The notes under the pieces are model-generated. The model did no database searches, was not told where the DNA came from, and saw only the letters and a program-made list of their open reading frames with translations. Source: Apostichopus japonicus (lineage: Eukaryota; Echinodermata; Holothuroidea; Aspidochirotida; Stichopodidae). From it: 64,000 bases of DNA. How positions within the stretch are numbered: position 1 is the first letter of the stretch; the number at the start of each line of letters is the position of its first letter. Shown here one piece after another: positions 1 through 12,600 of this stretch. Both the position numbers and the translations under genes were made by a program. The stretch is from assembly GCF_037975245.1 (NCBI RefSeq), contig NC_092583.1, forward strand, positions 10,204,764 through 10,268,763, given 5' to 3'.

Positions 1-2463
1 TTTCATTTGATGAAAACAATATCAAAGACTACAGTCTTGTTTATGAATTGATATGCAAAGCTACATATCCCAAACAGAAAAAAAGAGAGAGAGAGAGACA
101 AACGAACAAATGTCAAAGAAAGCAAAAAAGGTTCAAACTCTTTTTGAAATCTTCTTCTATAAAATATAGCATCTCAAAAGTTACTGATGATGGTCCATGC
201 AGTTAATATCCCATTTGGATAACCTCCGGCTTATGGTCATCTAATGAAGATGAACACAACGTATAATGTGCTGGCTTTTAATCGATTTTAGTTTTAAATT
301 TGTAATATATAAAGGCAATTGTTTTATATTTACAGTAACCGTTACCAACAATTGTTGATGTTATTTTTATCACTTACAAAACCAAAATACATATACGGGA
401 CACCCACATGTAACGTATACAGTAGCCTGCAGCAGTGTTAGTGCAATTGTCATATACAGTAATATTACTGCTTTGTTGTTTATAAACATGACCGGATTGA
501 GCTTGTGGGGGAACGGGGCCAGGCGATTACTGGGGCTGGGGGAGGCTTTCATTATATACCCTGTTAATAAAGAAATAATATAAATTTTACAAACCAATAA
601 TCGTTAGAGGTTTCAAATAAATGATCAACTTACAATCAGTGTAAAATGCTTTAGGATGAGACTATATATACAGTACATATCGTGTACGATATCATATCGC
701 CATATTGTTATAAGACAGCAGTTTTTAATGTCGATGTTTTTTGTGGTGGAAGGTGGGGAGGGGGGGGGGTTCTTGAATGCTCCGGAGGCCCGACCTAAAA
801 TCGGCACTGCTTAAAAAGTGGAAAGGTATATATATACTAATTATCTAAAGTTGAGATAAACACAATCACCTCCCAATTGATCCCACACTCATGTATCAAT
901 TAATGCTAATAAGACTGTTTTTCTTTCATTTGACCCGTAAATTAGTATTAACTCATCTTGGTGTTGGCCATATCGCACCTCACTCTACCAGCCGACACCG
1001 ACGGAAGCCTATCTCTCATAATAAGGCCAATCTAAATAGTAACCGACGATTTACTAATGCAAAAAAAGAAGAACTTACCTCTTTTTTTCTACCCGTGACC
1101 TGGAAAATTTCGTAACTTGCTTGTGTCAACAATACAGAACAACAGCTTCTCCTCACGTAATATATGTAGCTCAAAGTAAAATAATTTGTTTCCTTTAATT
1201 CACCATCCTCTCAATGTCATGATAAGCAACCGTTTGTATATAATTCAAGCTCTGACTTTATCAGCAATCTAAATTAAACTGTGGTTGAAGAAGGATACGT
1301 GTGTAGGAACGTCTGCTTATTAAGTCTGCTTAATATCTATGGATAACTCCACCTCTCTGTCGCTCTCTCCACTTTCCTCCTCTTCAATATCTCTCTGTCG
1401 ATTCTTCTACTCTATACAGCTGAACCGTCCGTTATATGTTGTATCGATCTCATAATTTCATTACAAAGTACGAGTGGCCGTGTAACACTGTGCAACATTT
1501 AACGCTGAAGAAGTCAGTGTGTGTACATATAGATATATATACTGATGCAGGCGGCTTTGTAAAAGGCAAAACGAATTGATGTTACGAGGTCATCTATATA
1601 ACAATAACAAAGTGAACGTTTATGTTTAATGTTAATAGTGGCAATAACGATGTATATTATATATCAGAAGTATAATCCTGTATAGTAAATGGATTATGTC
1701 ATTTGTCTCATCTTCTGAAGATATCTCCCCATAAATTAATTGAGAGCGTTAACCCTGTGAATGAATTTACTACTATGAGTATATGGAAACTGTCCGGCCA
1801 AAAAAAGTTATATTGGCGCCGGTGTAAACATTCCAATGGCACATGATAAGGGGTGCAGTAAAGGCGTCATTTAAAAATAAAATGTTATAGTTGACACATT
1901 AAACGTAACACGTGAAATGTTAGCATTAAATTGTTATATACTGTACGTCATTAGCTCATCTGGGAAATTCTTGATATACACCAGCCCTTCGAAATGAAGC
2001 TATTTCGAAACTTTAAATCTCCAGTCAACCATGCTTAATTATGTGTTTGTACCCTCTTAACTACTAAAGCCATTTATATATAATATGAGACTTATGTAAA
2101 AACAGTATTACACATACTAGATGTAATGACGTATAATGGTGATGGTGGTGGTTTGCAGTGGAGGAGGGGGGGGGGGGGGGTCGGTTCCCTCTTTCATCAC
2201 CAATGGTACAGGTTTCTCATGAATTTCACTTTTTTTTTGTCCCTTTGCCAAAAGAGATACTAAGCCCCGCCCCTCATTTGCAACCGTTAAAAAAATCTGG
2301 GCATTTGACATTATTTGAACGATATCGTAAAAAGAATATATGACATTCATGCGGGCATCAGCTAAAGTACGGCATACAGTTTAATTAATGTAAATATTAG
2401 CAAATCTCATGAGTATCATTTTGTCTATTATTTTTTTATTGCATGGCGTGGGTGAAGTACTGA
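1..2463. other. Non-coding stretch, nothing recognised
   Basis: No open frame here shows family motifs or a pair of plausible splice borders. The sequence is AT-rich with short homopolymer runs, including G tracts near 758-768 and 2164-2180. A short frame at 891-1115 has no recognisable domain. I see no tRNA, rRNA or transposon end before the element that begins at 2466. Confidence 0.5.
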
Positions 2464-3473
2464 TACACTGAAAACTTAAATTGGTTCACCGACTAACATA
2501 ACGTTAGTCCATCTGGTGCCTCTCCCGACTTACATAGCCTTAGTCAGTTGCTATACCGACTAATTTATTCCTTAGTCAGTTGGATTTCTTAGTCGGTCAG
2601 CTTAGTCCGTCAGCTTAGTCGATCAACAATTTCTTAGTCGGTAAATGTATATTAGTCAGTTACATTAGTTGGTGACATTAGTCGGTCCTTACCGACTAAT
2701 TTATATGAGCCACCGACTAGTTTATAGCAGGTTTTACATTAGTCAGGATGGTGCCTCTCCCGACTAATCTTTCTTAGTCGGTATCGACTGACTAGTTGCA
2801 CTGACTAGAATCACTGAAAGAATTAAACCCAACTAGTTTCACTGACTAGCATCACTGAAAGAAAAGAGAGCAGAAGAAACACAAATAATGTGTACGTTGG
2901 CAGTATTTATTTCTGATAAAACTTCTGATGTCTACAAAGGCTGACTTTCGACAGATAGAGAAGAAATCACTGTAAACAAAAATCTAAAAATATGATTTTA
3001 TTCCAACAAAGTTAAGACAAGTTAATGGATCAAACATGAATCGCAAAAGTATAGCACTGCACAATAATGCAAAGTTGAATCTTGGGCAAGGGTTCCTCAT
3101 GACTTTCGTTTTAAAGTGGTACCCCAAATCGACACCAGTTAAGTCTTCACGAACAAAGAGTGTTTCTCTTAACTACAAATGGCCTCCCACTTGTCTTCAG
3201 GAAGCCAAAATCTGCACCATTATTGACCTGTGAACAGAAAATATGATATACGTGTAAGCACAGATATAGCACATGATAACTCACATTATCATAAACATAC
3301 ATTTACATTAAAATTTTATAACATATTGGGAGGTATACATTTAAATCTAGGTCCCTCAAATTATAAGCCAGGAATAGCAGCTTTACCAAATAATTATTAG
3401 CTTTGAACAGCATAACACCAAGTTATTTTTCAAAAATTAATAATTATGTTAATCATGTTAATAATGATCCCAA

Positions 3474-4720
3474 TAGACCGGGAGCCCAGCGGGTTTGGTT
3501 AGCTGGGAAGGTAACCAATTGCCTTGTACATCACAATGTTCACAGTGCATTCCTGTATATGAAACCAGACGACTGGCAAACCGACTGTGGTGAGTGTGGC
3601 TGGGAGAGCAATTTTAAAGTCACCTGATAGCTAACCTAGATCAGTTTTCATGGTAACACATCAAAGTAAGTACAATGTGTCAGGTATGGCCCCAAGAGCA
3701 ACAAATGGCCATTGCCAGTAATTATTGGTGGTGGGGTACCCCTGCCAGTGATCTATAATTGACCCCTCAAGGCTGGCCTAGGTCAGCTCATGAGGTAACC
3801 ACTTGAAACCTACTGGAAAATGTTGGTTAGGACTTCAGATACAACTGATGGGCATTGCCAGTAATTTTTATTGGTGGGGTACCCCTGCCAGTAGACCCCC
3901 AAAATGCCCATCCCCCATTGACCTAGATGAGCTCATGATGTAACCAGTTGAAAACTACTGGAAAATGATTGGCAGGACTCTATATGTAAGGGATGGGCAT
4001 TTCCAGTAATTTATATTAGTGGGGTACCCCTGCCAGTAGACCCCCAAAATGCTCCCCCCCCCCCCCCTCATTGATCTAGGTCAGCTCATGATTTAACCAG
4101 TTGAAAACTACTGGAAAATGATTGACAGGATTCTATATGTAAGGGATGGGCGGACTCTGGCAGTGGTGGCCCACCAATATAAAATACTGGAAATGCCCAT
4201 CCTTACATATGAAGTGATACCTATCATTTTCCTGTAGGTTTCAACTGGTCAAATCATGAGCTCACCTAGGTCAATGAGGGGGTGGGCATATTGGGGGTCT
4301 ACTGGCAGGGGTACCCCACCAATAAAAATTACTGGCAATGCCCATCCCTTTTATCTGAAGTCCTAACCAACATTTTCCAGTAGGTTTCAAGTGGTTACCT
4401 CATGAGCTGACCTAGGTCAGCCGTGAGGGGTCAATTGTTGATCACTGGCAGGGGTACCCCACCACCAATAATTACTGGCGATGGCCATTTGTTGCTCTTG
4501 GGGCCATACCTGACACATTGTTCTTACTTTGATGTGGTTACCATGAAAGCTGATCTAGGTTAGCTATTAGGTGACTTTAAAATTGCTCTCCCAGCCACAT
4601 CCACCACAGTCGGTTTGCCAGTCGTCAGGTTTCATATACAGGAATGCATTGTGAACATTGTGATATACCAGGCAATTGGTTACCTTCCCAGCTAACCAAA
4701 CCCTCTGGACTCCCGCTCTA
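3474..4720. mobile_element. Large foldback (inverted-repeat) element
   Basis: The left arm from 3474 and the reverse complement of the right arm ending at 4720 match over roughly 600 bp each, so the unit can fold on itself around about 4097. Landmarks that pair include GGTTTGGTTAGCTGGGAAGG in the left arm with its complement near 4683-4707. Within each arm a unit of about 130-145 bp, containing GGGGTACCCCTGCCAGT, is repeated several times. A C14 tract sits at the centre. The arms differ by scattered substitutions, so the element is not very recent. No long open frame or transposase is present. It lies inside the larger TA-flanked element. Confidence 0.75.
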
Positions 4721-4870
4721 CAGATCAGTGAAAATTTGACCAAACTTATGAAGCTTGCACGTAAATGATATACTAGACTGTTTTTTTTTTAAAACAGGTT
4801 ATGAAAAGTATCTTTAATATCATTAAACAGTTGGGTACAATAGTTAAACTCACTCTTCCATCTTTTTTCT

Positions 4871-5072
4871 CTATGGTACTTGTTCCTTTGCTTTTTGGAC
4901 TCTTGGATAAACTCTTTTGTTCTGCGAAGGGTACCAATATATCATCTTAAAACATGTCTTTAAGCCATATATAACACAGTTCTCCTCTTCTGTTGTTGCC
5001 TCCACACTGGTGTCGTACATCACAGGAAACCTCACCCTTGACTTAGATATTTGGCTTTTCAATTCCTGCTGG
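4871..5072 (-). CDS. Possible 3' exon of an unrecognised gene
   Basis: On the minus strand a pyrimidine run ending in CAG (about 5073-5082) precedes an open frame that reads QELKSQISKSRVRFPVMYDT near its start and includes VIYGLKTCF and WYPSQNKRVYP before a stop at 4871. A GT within the codons just before that stop could instead splice in phase 0 to a short frame at about 3160-3230 (VNNGADFGFLKTSGRPFVV) preceded by CACAG. The amino-acid composition looks like real protein rather than random frame, but I recognise no family. It lies inside the TA-flanked mobile element and either side of the foldback, so it may be a captured host fragment. Low confidence. Confidence 0.25.
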
Positions 5073-6510
5073 AAAAAAGAAACAGCAAAGTATTCATCAT
5101 TTGAAAAAAAAAGAAAAAAAAGTTGTCACCACAAAGTTATGTGAGATTTGCTTCCACTATAGTCTCAAAAAACAATCCCAAAGTTTGAAGCAGACTGTAT
5201 AAAGCTGAAAATTTGAACGAGAGTGTCATCATCACCATTGCAACCAGAATCAAATGCCCAGAATACAGAGATAATAAAACATGGGCTAGATCTTTGTTTG
5301 TTTTTATGATCTTTAAAAATATAAAATTTTAGAAACAGAAATGCACTGAGCCAACTTATTTATAGGCATAATCGTTTTTAGTTGTTATTTTGCTTGCTCA
5401 CATAACAAGCCTGTTTAGACCTAGGCTAGAGGAGAATCAGTACTTTGTTACACTAAGTTTGTCTTTCGGTCGTTTTGATTTAGTCTTACTAGTAGTACTA
5501 AAGTATATAATGGACCAGCGAAGACTAGAGAATACCCAGAGTTTTAGGAACTGCGTTAAACTGTATCATCTGATCTATTATTTACGTCAATGAGTTTCAT
5601 TCAATCTAGGATCAAAAAGAGAAAACTAATTAATCTTAACCTTTAAACTTTGCTACTAAACAGATATGATTGAATTACAAATAAATGTCAAAAAACATAA
5701 TCTACGAATCGATGCATATACATATACATAAACAGAATAATTTGAATTCGCGCAAGTGAACCCTGCACTACATTGGACAGAAAAAAACGTGCAATTAGAC
5801 CAAACTAAACATACTAAATTTTCCGTTACTTCTACATAAAATATCAATACAAATACAACAACTTACTCTTTTGGCAGTATACTAAAAGCACATGTTATAA
5901 TAACTTCAGACTATCAAGCTTTCCTGAGAAAAAACGGTTAATACTTCTTACAGGAAACAAGTCGACCGTGAAGGAATGTCGCAATTGTTTCCTGGGCGTG
6001 ACCGGAAATTAAATACTAAAAAATGATAAATGAAAAGGTTAAATAGAACTGAAGCGTGCATCCTGACTGCTCGCAACATATAATACCGTTATAATTTGTT
6101 CAGCCTACTGTGACTGTACGTTTGAAGGTCTAGCCTTACTTATTCAATATCACAAAGCCTACCCATTTAGATTCAAATGGGAAATTACAGGAAATCTTTA
6201 CCAAATGAGTGTAGACTTCAAATAAACTATTGAGACTTATAGTTCCAGCATTTGTTTGGGAATAAATTAGAAGATTATGTGCCACTGTTCAATCTAGCCC
6301 AATACACACATAACACATTGTTAATTGGTGTTTAGAATGCACACTTTAGTGTTGAGAATGCACTGCAGTACCCAGTAGAAGCCTATAGGCTACTCACTGT
6401 CATTGCACTTGTGTATTGCGAAACGCCAGCGTGACAACGGTAGCGTTACACTAACCATAATACAGTACTAGTGCCCTAACAATTAACTTTAATTTTACCT
6501 TCAAGTTAAA

Positions 6511-7000
6511 GGAATAACAGGTAGGCCGATGATGGCAGTTAATACCTCCATTCTTCTAAAGACCTTCTTGGGTGATTTACGGTTGAAAGTTGCTTAGAGT
6601 GATCGTATGAAACTATGCCAAGTCCAGCAAGCTGCCGTTGCCTCTCGGTTTCCAAATTGAAGTGAATCGAATTGGGTTAAAATACATTAGTCCGTCGACA
6701 CCGACTAAGCTACGATTATGGCGTAAATCGGGTGTCAGTATCGTTCTTAGTCCATGGAATAACAGGTAGGCCGATGATGGCAGTTAATACCTCCATTCTT
6801 CTAAAGACCTTCTTGGGTGATTTACGGTTGAAAGTTGCTTAGAGTGATCGTATGAAACTATGCCAAGTCCAGCAAGCTGCCGTTGCCTCTCGGTTTCCAA
6901 ATTGAAGTGAATCGAATTGGGTTAAAATACATTAGTCCGTCGACACCGACTAAGCTACGATTATGGCGTAAATCGGGTGTCTGTATCGTTCTTAGTCCAT
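6511..7000. repeat. 245-bp tandem duplication, two nearly identical copies
   Basis: Copies span 6511-6755 and 6756-7000. By eye they differ at a single base (CAG versus CTG near 6736/6981). Both end in CTTAGTCCAT and contain TTAGTCCGTCGACACCGAC, so the duplicated unit is part of the subterminal region of the surrounding TA-flanked element. The near identity points to a recent duplication or to gene conversion. Confidence 0.9.
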
Positions 7001-7185
7001 GGGTTAAAATACCTTAGTCCGTCGCCACCGACTAAGCTGTGATTATATTTTCCTTAGTCAGTGTAAACTGACTAAGAAGCAGCGATGAAACGAAGATTTT
7101 TGCTAGTTCGTGTGCATTGACTAACGTTACAGACTAATTTAACGTTAGTCCGTGGCAATATTGACTAGTTTATTTTTTCAGTGTA

Positions 7186-8431
7186 ATGTATTAGGGACAG
7201 AACGACGAGAAAATGTTTGAAAGATCTATTTTACGATATTAACATATTTATGTGGGTTGTAGAAAAGATCAGTGAAAATATTAATAAACCAATGTTACAG
7301 AAAACTTGGTAAATCCGTGAACGTAAATTATACGCGAGCAAGTGTAGGAACAAGTGTACCCCAGTCCATATACCCTACGAGAAGTCATTTACCAGTCATA
7401 ATGATAATAAAGCAGAGGCGAAAAAGCAATATGCTGTTCAGGTGCTTCATTCCTTATTCAACGGAAGTGCGTTGTGTATCACTATTGTAAGTATAGGCTC
7501 AGTGGTATTACCAGTGGTGATGGTGGTGAGAGCGGGACGGTTGTCGGACGGAATGGGGGGGGGGGAGAATTTCCATTTCAAGTTTAGCCAACATTCCATG
7601 TTATGTGGACAATGAAAATCCACGTGTCAACAAGTTCTGAAATATTCCTAACCCACAACGAGGAAAATTAATGAAGAAACTGTTCTAAGTTTCTTAATAA
7701 AAGCAGTTAATATGCAACATGTCATCATGAAAAGATCACTTCGTATAAGTGAACATGAAGTTATACGTTCGTTTTTACAATATTTCTGCACCCCTCCTCC
7801 CCCCCCCCCCCCAAACAAACTATTTCCCTTCAACCCGCTCCGCTCATTCCACTGTCATGAGCGCCTTATGGTGACGTTAATTTATTGTGCGAAAGATGAA
7901 CATCTATTACCACACAACTTTAAAAACCCTTGACGAATTTTAAGGTCTCTTTATTATGAAGTTTAAAACAAATTTGATCTTTTTAACAGAGTTTATTTTC
8001 ATTTATTGAAGGAACAAACAACGGCCTTCTTTGGCATGTTCAACCCTGACTGTTTACCTAATATAACAGTTAGGCCTACCTTGGCACAAAACTAAAAAAT
8101 TGATTTGATTCTTTTACCAAGACAATATTGTGCTCCTAAAAGCATTTAAATTGGATCGTATTCCAATGCACACACGCTATGAAATACTTTGTATAATGCA
8201 GTCACTATACGATCAATATATTGCTTGAAGAGAAGACACGCACGAACTGCCGATACAGATACACTATAGTAGCGGTTCCGCGAAACAAGAACTGTTAGCA
8301 ATCTGAGTTATCTATCAGTTTTATCTTGTGTTTCTTTCGACAAAACCGGTACAAATACAGAACAATAAGGCGAGATGTGTAAATGAACGTGTCATAGCCG
8401 GAAAATAAAAATATTCAGAAAAAAGTGTGCC
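7186..8431. other. Non-coding stretch with homopolymer tracts
   Basis: No gene or mobile-element end is visible. There is a G run at about 7555-7565 and a C14 run near 7797-7812. The open frames that cross the C run are produced by low complexity (poly-Pro or poly-Gly). Confidence 0.5.
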
Positions 8432-8960
8432 TTATTCAGGGGCGGATCCAGGGGGGGGGGGCCGGGGGGCCCGGGCCCCCCTTTTTGAAAATCCTAATTT
8501 TTTTTTTGTACCGCGTTCGAGGGAAAGGACCCCATGCGTGATCAGTGGCGTAGCTACGGGGGGCCTACGGGGGCCCCCACTGGCCCCCCACTGGGAATGG
8601 GGTAAAATAAAATGTTGTAAAAAAATAAAAAAAATAAAAATAAGTGCGATTCACTTATATTTTTTGTTCAATAATTTGGGAAATAGAGTTACACAATTAT
8701 CTCGTCTGCATCTGGCAGAATAAGAAAATACAATATCTTTAGTAATCATGAGAATGGTCACACAGCATGGCATGGCAATGGTCGATGCGACGATTGCGAC
8801 CATATACCACGAACCTTGTTGTGCTGCGCGATATCGATATCTGCTGAAAATATGTTCAGTGCTTCCACCTAGCGCAACAATCTATCAAAAGATTGGCTCC
8901 GTTTGTACTGAGCCGAGGTATCAGGTTTTCATATATTGCCTCGAGTCAAATGAATATATG

Positions 8961-9702
8961 CAGGCGCGGATCCAGCGGGGGGGGGGTCCAGGGGGTTCGG
9001 ACCCCCCAGCTCTTGGCCAAACAAAAAAAAAAGAGAGAAAAAAAGAGAGAAAAAAAAAGAAAGAGAAAAAATAATTAATTTAAACGCCAATTTTAAACAT
9101 GTAGGACGTCAGAAAAGCGGTTATCCTCACAAGTCATCCAGGTGTGTCTTTTCCGTCAAATGAACTATAGTGTGCACGCGTGCTACACGTGCCAAAAATG
9201 CCGAACGATCTCAATTTTCAGACCGAAAAGTTTCAAAATTGAGGTGGTGTTCGAATTTTTTTCGGCGGTGAGGTTACAGAGCGGTAGGCTGCTAGGATGC
9301 GCTAACGAATTTTTCATGAGCAAACCCCTCACCCTTCCAGAATCCTGGATCCGGCCCTGCATCAAACAGTGGTGACGGAACGGGAGGGGATTGGGGGCTA
9401 AAGGCATTATGATTTTTGTATCATCTCAACTCATCTGATATGTAATACCATATTTCATAGATTGTTTTTTTCTCATCAATTGAGAAATTGCAGACATGAG
9501 ATCCATATTTTCAGGCTAGGTACATGCTGCTTAGAATACTCGGGAAGTGCCGTTTCCGGCCATCTGGGGGGGTTTGTAAAGCCAAAAATTTTCTTGTACG
9601 CTCCACGCCAACCGATGATGGCGCTCCGCTTAGATAGTCTTACATTCAGGCGCGGCTGGACCAGTCAGACCCCCCCTGTCACAAATCCTGCATCCGCCCC
9701 TG
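8961..9702. mobile_element. Innermost nested element, five-base target duplication
   Basis: The left end CAGGCGCGGATCCAG and the right end (reverse complement CAGGGGCGGATGCAGG) form terminal inverted repeats, flanked by ATATG at 8956-8960 and 9703-9707. There are further end-like sequences inside (GGATCCGGCCCTG ending near 9359 and CAGGCGCGG near 9655), so it may itself be composite. A purine-rich A/G run lies at about 9026-9070. It carries one copy of the hairpin module at 9597-9638. Confidence 0.55.
9545..9638 (-). repeat. Hairpin module, copy 1 of 5 (minus orientation)
   Basis: Plus-strand sequence ends GGCGCTCCGCTTAGATAGT, the reverse complement of the module start. It is preceded by GTTTCCGGCCATCTGGG and an AAAATTTTC-containing run as in the other copies, read in reverse. 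Confidence 0.65.
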
Positions 9703-9992
9703 ATATGTCATTGAATATTCCACAAAACAACTTTTTTATGCCCACGAAACTGTCGAAACACTACTGGTACAGATATAAAATATTGGGAATTCTGAAATTC
9801 CTGCAAACATGTGGCTGTGCCTGTTCGATACTCACTACTGTATCGCCTTAAAAAATGATGAGTGGAAATAGTTTCTCCAGGACCGTATCGTATCGTGGGT
9901 ATCGAGTGCGTCTGATATACGAACGTACGTAGTACGTACGTACGTCTATGATGATATGCACTGTACTGTACTGATAAAAACATTCCGGTATA

Positions 9993-10150
9993 AGAGTGAA
10001 TTTCCACTCCATTGGAGTAAATCTTAACTCCTAATAGAGTTATATTCACTCATATTAGGAGTGAGGGTTAACTCCAATAGAGTTAAATTTCACTCTTAAT
10101 TTGAAGTGCGCCGAGTGATCACTCCAATGGAATGAAATCCACTCATTTGA
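9993..10150. repeat. Short palindromic repeat rich in ACTCC/GGAGT
   Basis: Left part GAATTTCCACTCCATTGG and right part CCAATGGAATGAAATCCAC are imperfect inverted copies, and between them AACTCCTAATAGAGTT-type half-palindromes recur. The unit can fold into a hairpin and looks like a small MITE nested in the hAT-like element at 8543-10741. No target duplication was identified. Confidence 0.5.
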
Positions 10151-10564
10151 TTTTAGAGTGTTGCTAGATATATGAAGAAGAAATTTACATACCAATACAT
10201 GTTATCGGTCATCGATTGGCACAAAAACCCAGATTCTGATGACAGCTGCCTCAAGAAACCCAATAAATGGCCTAATTAGCACCGAGCCACCAATGTGGAC
10301 CATTACCGAAACATCGATGCGTGTTAGTCTTCCATCCCCTTCCTCTAATGCTATTTAAGTCCACATGTGGGCATATCCTGCAAACCTACCGGTAGCCCAC
10401 AGGGGTTTGAGTTGGGAGAAAGGCCTTGACAGCTTGAAACTACAAATGATGCCAACTTCCCTCAAGTTAAAAGTCTGGCTGAGTTGGCAAGGCCAGTCAG
10501 CATGAAAGAGAAAAAACTTTTTTTGCATTTCTGTCACCAAAGTTGCACATCTTTTTGGTTGCTA

Positions 10565-10668
10565 TTTTGCCTCACAGGTGCCATCTCCTGCGATCTGGGG
10601 GGTGCTGAAATCTCAAATTTTCTCTGTGCGCTCCGCGCCAACCAAGGTGGCGCTCCGCTTAGATAGTA
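10565..10668 (-). repeat. Hairpin module, copy 2 of 5 (minus orientation)
   Basis: Ends on the plus strand with GGCGCTCCGCTTAGATAGT, preceded by GCGCTCCGCGCCAACCAAGG, so the hairpin arms are preserved. It lies close to the right end of the 8543-10741 hAT-like element. Confidence 0.65.
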
Positions 10669-11179
10669 ACCTCCGGCACCCCCACAAGAAAGAACAGCCC
10701 CCCATGGCCCCCCCACTCAAAAAGTCCTAGCTACGCCACTGTGCGTGTAATTTTTTGTAAAATAAATTTGCAAAAAGAGTACACCATCATTCTGATAAAG
10801 TGAAGGTGAGAGGGGCACTCTGACTGCATCAATAGTCTCCATCTGGAAGGGGGCATCCAAGATGAAATGGCCTGGAGTAGCCTGGTAAAAAGTAGTTTGC
10901 ATCACCACCTACTCCCCAAAGACGTAAATCCCAGCTCATTGCTCGAAATTGCAAATATATGCCCGGCAAACCATGAATACATGATTTATTGGAAATAAAT
11001 TTTACTCCAAACTTTCACGAAAAGTAGCACCAGATTGCACCGAGGACCTCCATATTTTGTGAAATTTTTCAAAGGGGAGGGGGAACCCACTCCCCTTAGA
11101 CCCCTCCCTCAGGACGACGATTAGGCATTTCCCATCTGGGCCCCCCCTTCGGCGAAATCCTGGATCCGCCACTGTTATT

Positions 11180-12600
11180 GGTTAAAATATCTCCAGCTCT
11201 TTAATGTTTTACATATCAAATCAGTACCTAGACATGACGATAGTTTAGGAGATTCAGTTTTGACAGTTAAGGGTTATCCGGTTATGTCTTTACTGGTAGA
11301 CCAGCTAAAGTGTTTCTTGAAAACCTGAAATTTGCTTACCCTCCCCCCCCCCCCCAACACACACTCCTCCCGGCCTCGTTGGATTGTTTTTTTTTTCTGA
11401 ATGACAGCAGCAAAATTTCATGGCCATACTGTAATAGTCTATTATTCTGATGTATTTACACAGTTTACAATATTTTAGCTCAAATGTTACGTCATGCTAT
11501 ATATACGCACATGTATACATATCCAATATGTGTCACTCGTTTCCCCTTCATGGACTACATTGAAGTATAGTTTTCCCAAATATCTGTCACTAAAATTTCA
11601 TGTAGACAAGGACAGTTGCAGATTTCAACAGAAAGTGCATTGTTATGTTTGAAATTTGAAGATAAACAATACTTTCATGATCGTAAAGGTTTATATGTCA
11701 CAGCACGTGGGTATAAAGGAGCCACAAGGCTCCGGTGCAGTAATAGAGAAATGGTCCCTCAAAGGAGAGTCCATAACAAATATTGTCCACCCAAACCCAA
11801 CAACGATTTGGGCTTGAGTGAGCAATGTTTGATATTCGGTACTTTTTTTACGCCAGGATATATAGCAATCTCAGACCCTAAAATAGTACGTGGGATCCGT
11901 TGCTTGCTATAACTGCACGTTTGATATAAATACTATCCGCTATGTCAGCGGAAGAGTGGTTGTCTTGCGGTCGTGTCACCGACCCCCACCCTCCGCCTCG
12001 GGACCGGGCCCCGGGCGACTGCACCGACGGCACCCGCCTAATTACGCTACTGCGTCACAGTGAAGTAAGTTCGTGAAATAAGATTAACGAGACAAATCAC
12101 GGATCCCTATATGTATACGTACATATTGCATGAACCTCTCATCTGGTAAGAATATATATTTCTTTAAAATTGAAAATTCTTCATACCTCAATTATCCTTA
12201 ATGATCTGCCGTGACGAGAAATACCCAGAGGAAATGACATTTAAATCAACCTCTCAGCAGTTTCTTTTAACGGTGTCTTCTCCCTGGAGTTTTTAGACTC
12301 AAGTTATAAATGAAGAACTGCAAACATTTGCAAAAGATGTGAAAAGTGCACTCACAGGAAAGAGAGAGTTGTGCCATTCATTTCCGAGTTTTATCAGATC
12401 TCAATCTCTGGTGAAAAAGAAAAGAAATGTGGACTTAATTCCTACATTCATTACTATTCGACAGGCATAACTAAGAGGCACGCTCGCATACCCAATCAAA
12501 TAATAGCTTGGATTATGTTAGCACCCGGGGAGAAACACTTTTTTCTTTTACAATTAACACAAGAAAGGTAATAATGTTTTTGACGTAAAGACATACACCT
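11180..12600. other. Non-coding stretch, nothing recognised
   Basis: Contains a C-rich tract at about 11341-11356 and a T run near 11387. A 98-codon frame at 11616-11912 has no recognisable domain and no splice context I can support. No transposon ends were found. Confidence 0.45.

Larger units (their letters stand above)
2466..7183. mobile_element. Non-autonomous DNA transposon, TA target duplication, TTAGTCGGT subrepeats
   Basis: The left end reads CACTGAAAA and the right end TTTTTTCAGTG, inverted copies of each other, and each is flanked by TA (2464-2465 and 7184-7185). Just inside both ends is a field of short motifs TTAGTCGGT / ACCGACTAA in both orientations (about 2490-2840 and 6680-7160). 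The interior holds a foldback element (3474-4720), a possible pair of minus-strand exons, and a 245-bp tandem duplication. No transposase is recognisable, so it would depend on a partner enzyme. A TA duplication is what Tc1/mariner-type enzymes leave, but the family is not fixed. It could also be two separate shorter elements of one family that happen to flank the interior. Confidence 0.5.
8543..10741. mobile_element. hAT-like non-autonomous element (CAGTGGCGTAGC ends), nested
   Basis: The left end CAGTGGCGTAGCTACGG and right end CCTAGCTACGCCACTG are inverted repeats. The flanks are TGCGTGAT (8535-8542) and TGCGTGTA (10742-10749), an eight-base target duplication with the last two bases changed, as expected for hAT transposases. 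It is inserted within the 8437-11174 element and itself carries the 8961-9702 insertion and two minus-oriented copies of a hairpin module. No complete transposase frame is seen. Open frames crossing it are translations of the element, not genes. Confidence 0.7.
8437..11174. mobile_element. Non-autonomous DNA transposon (CAGGGGCGGATCC ends) hosting two nested insertions
   Basis: The left end is CAGGGGCGGATCCAGG and the right end, reverse-complemented, is CAGTGGCGGATCCAGG. Both are followed inward by G-rich or C-rich runs. The flanks carry the same five bases TTATT (8432-8436 and 11175-11179), read here as the target duplication. Much of its length is a second element (8543-10741). No transposase is visible. 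A second copy of the same end type (8961-9702) also shows a five-base duplication, supporting the interpretation. Terminal CAG/CTG with GC-rich inverted repeats is hAT-like, but five bases is shorter than the usual eight for hAT. Confidence 0.6.

Noticed and set aside
2117-2350. Poly-Pro/Gly frames over the G tract
   Set aside because: Produced by a homopolymer run, with no other coding signal.
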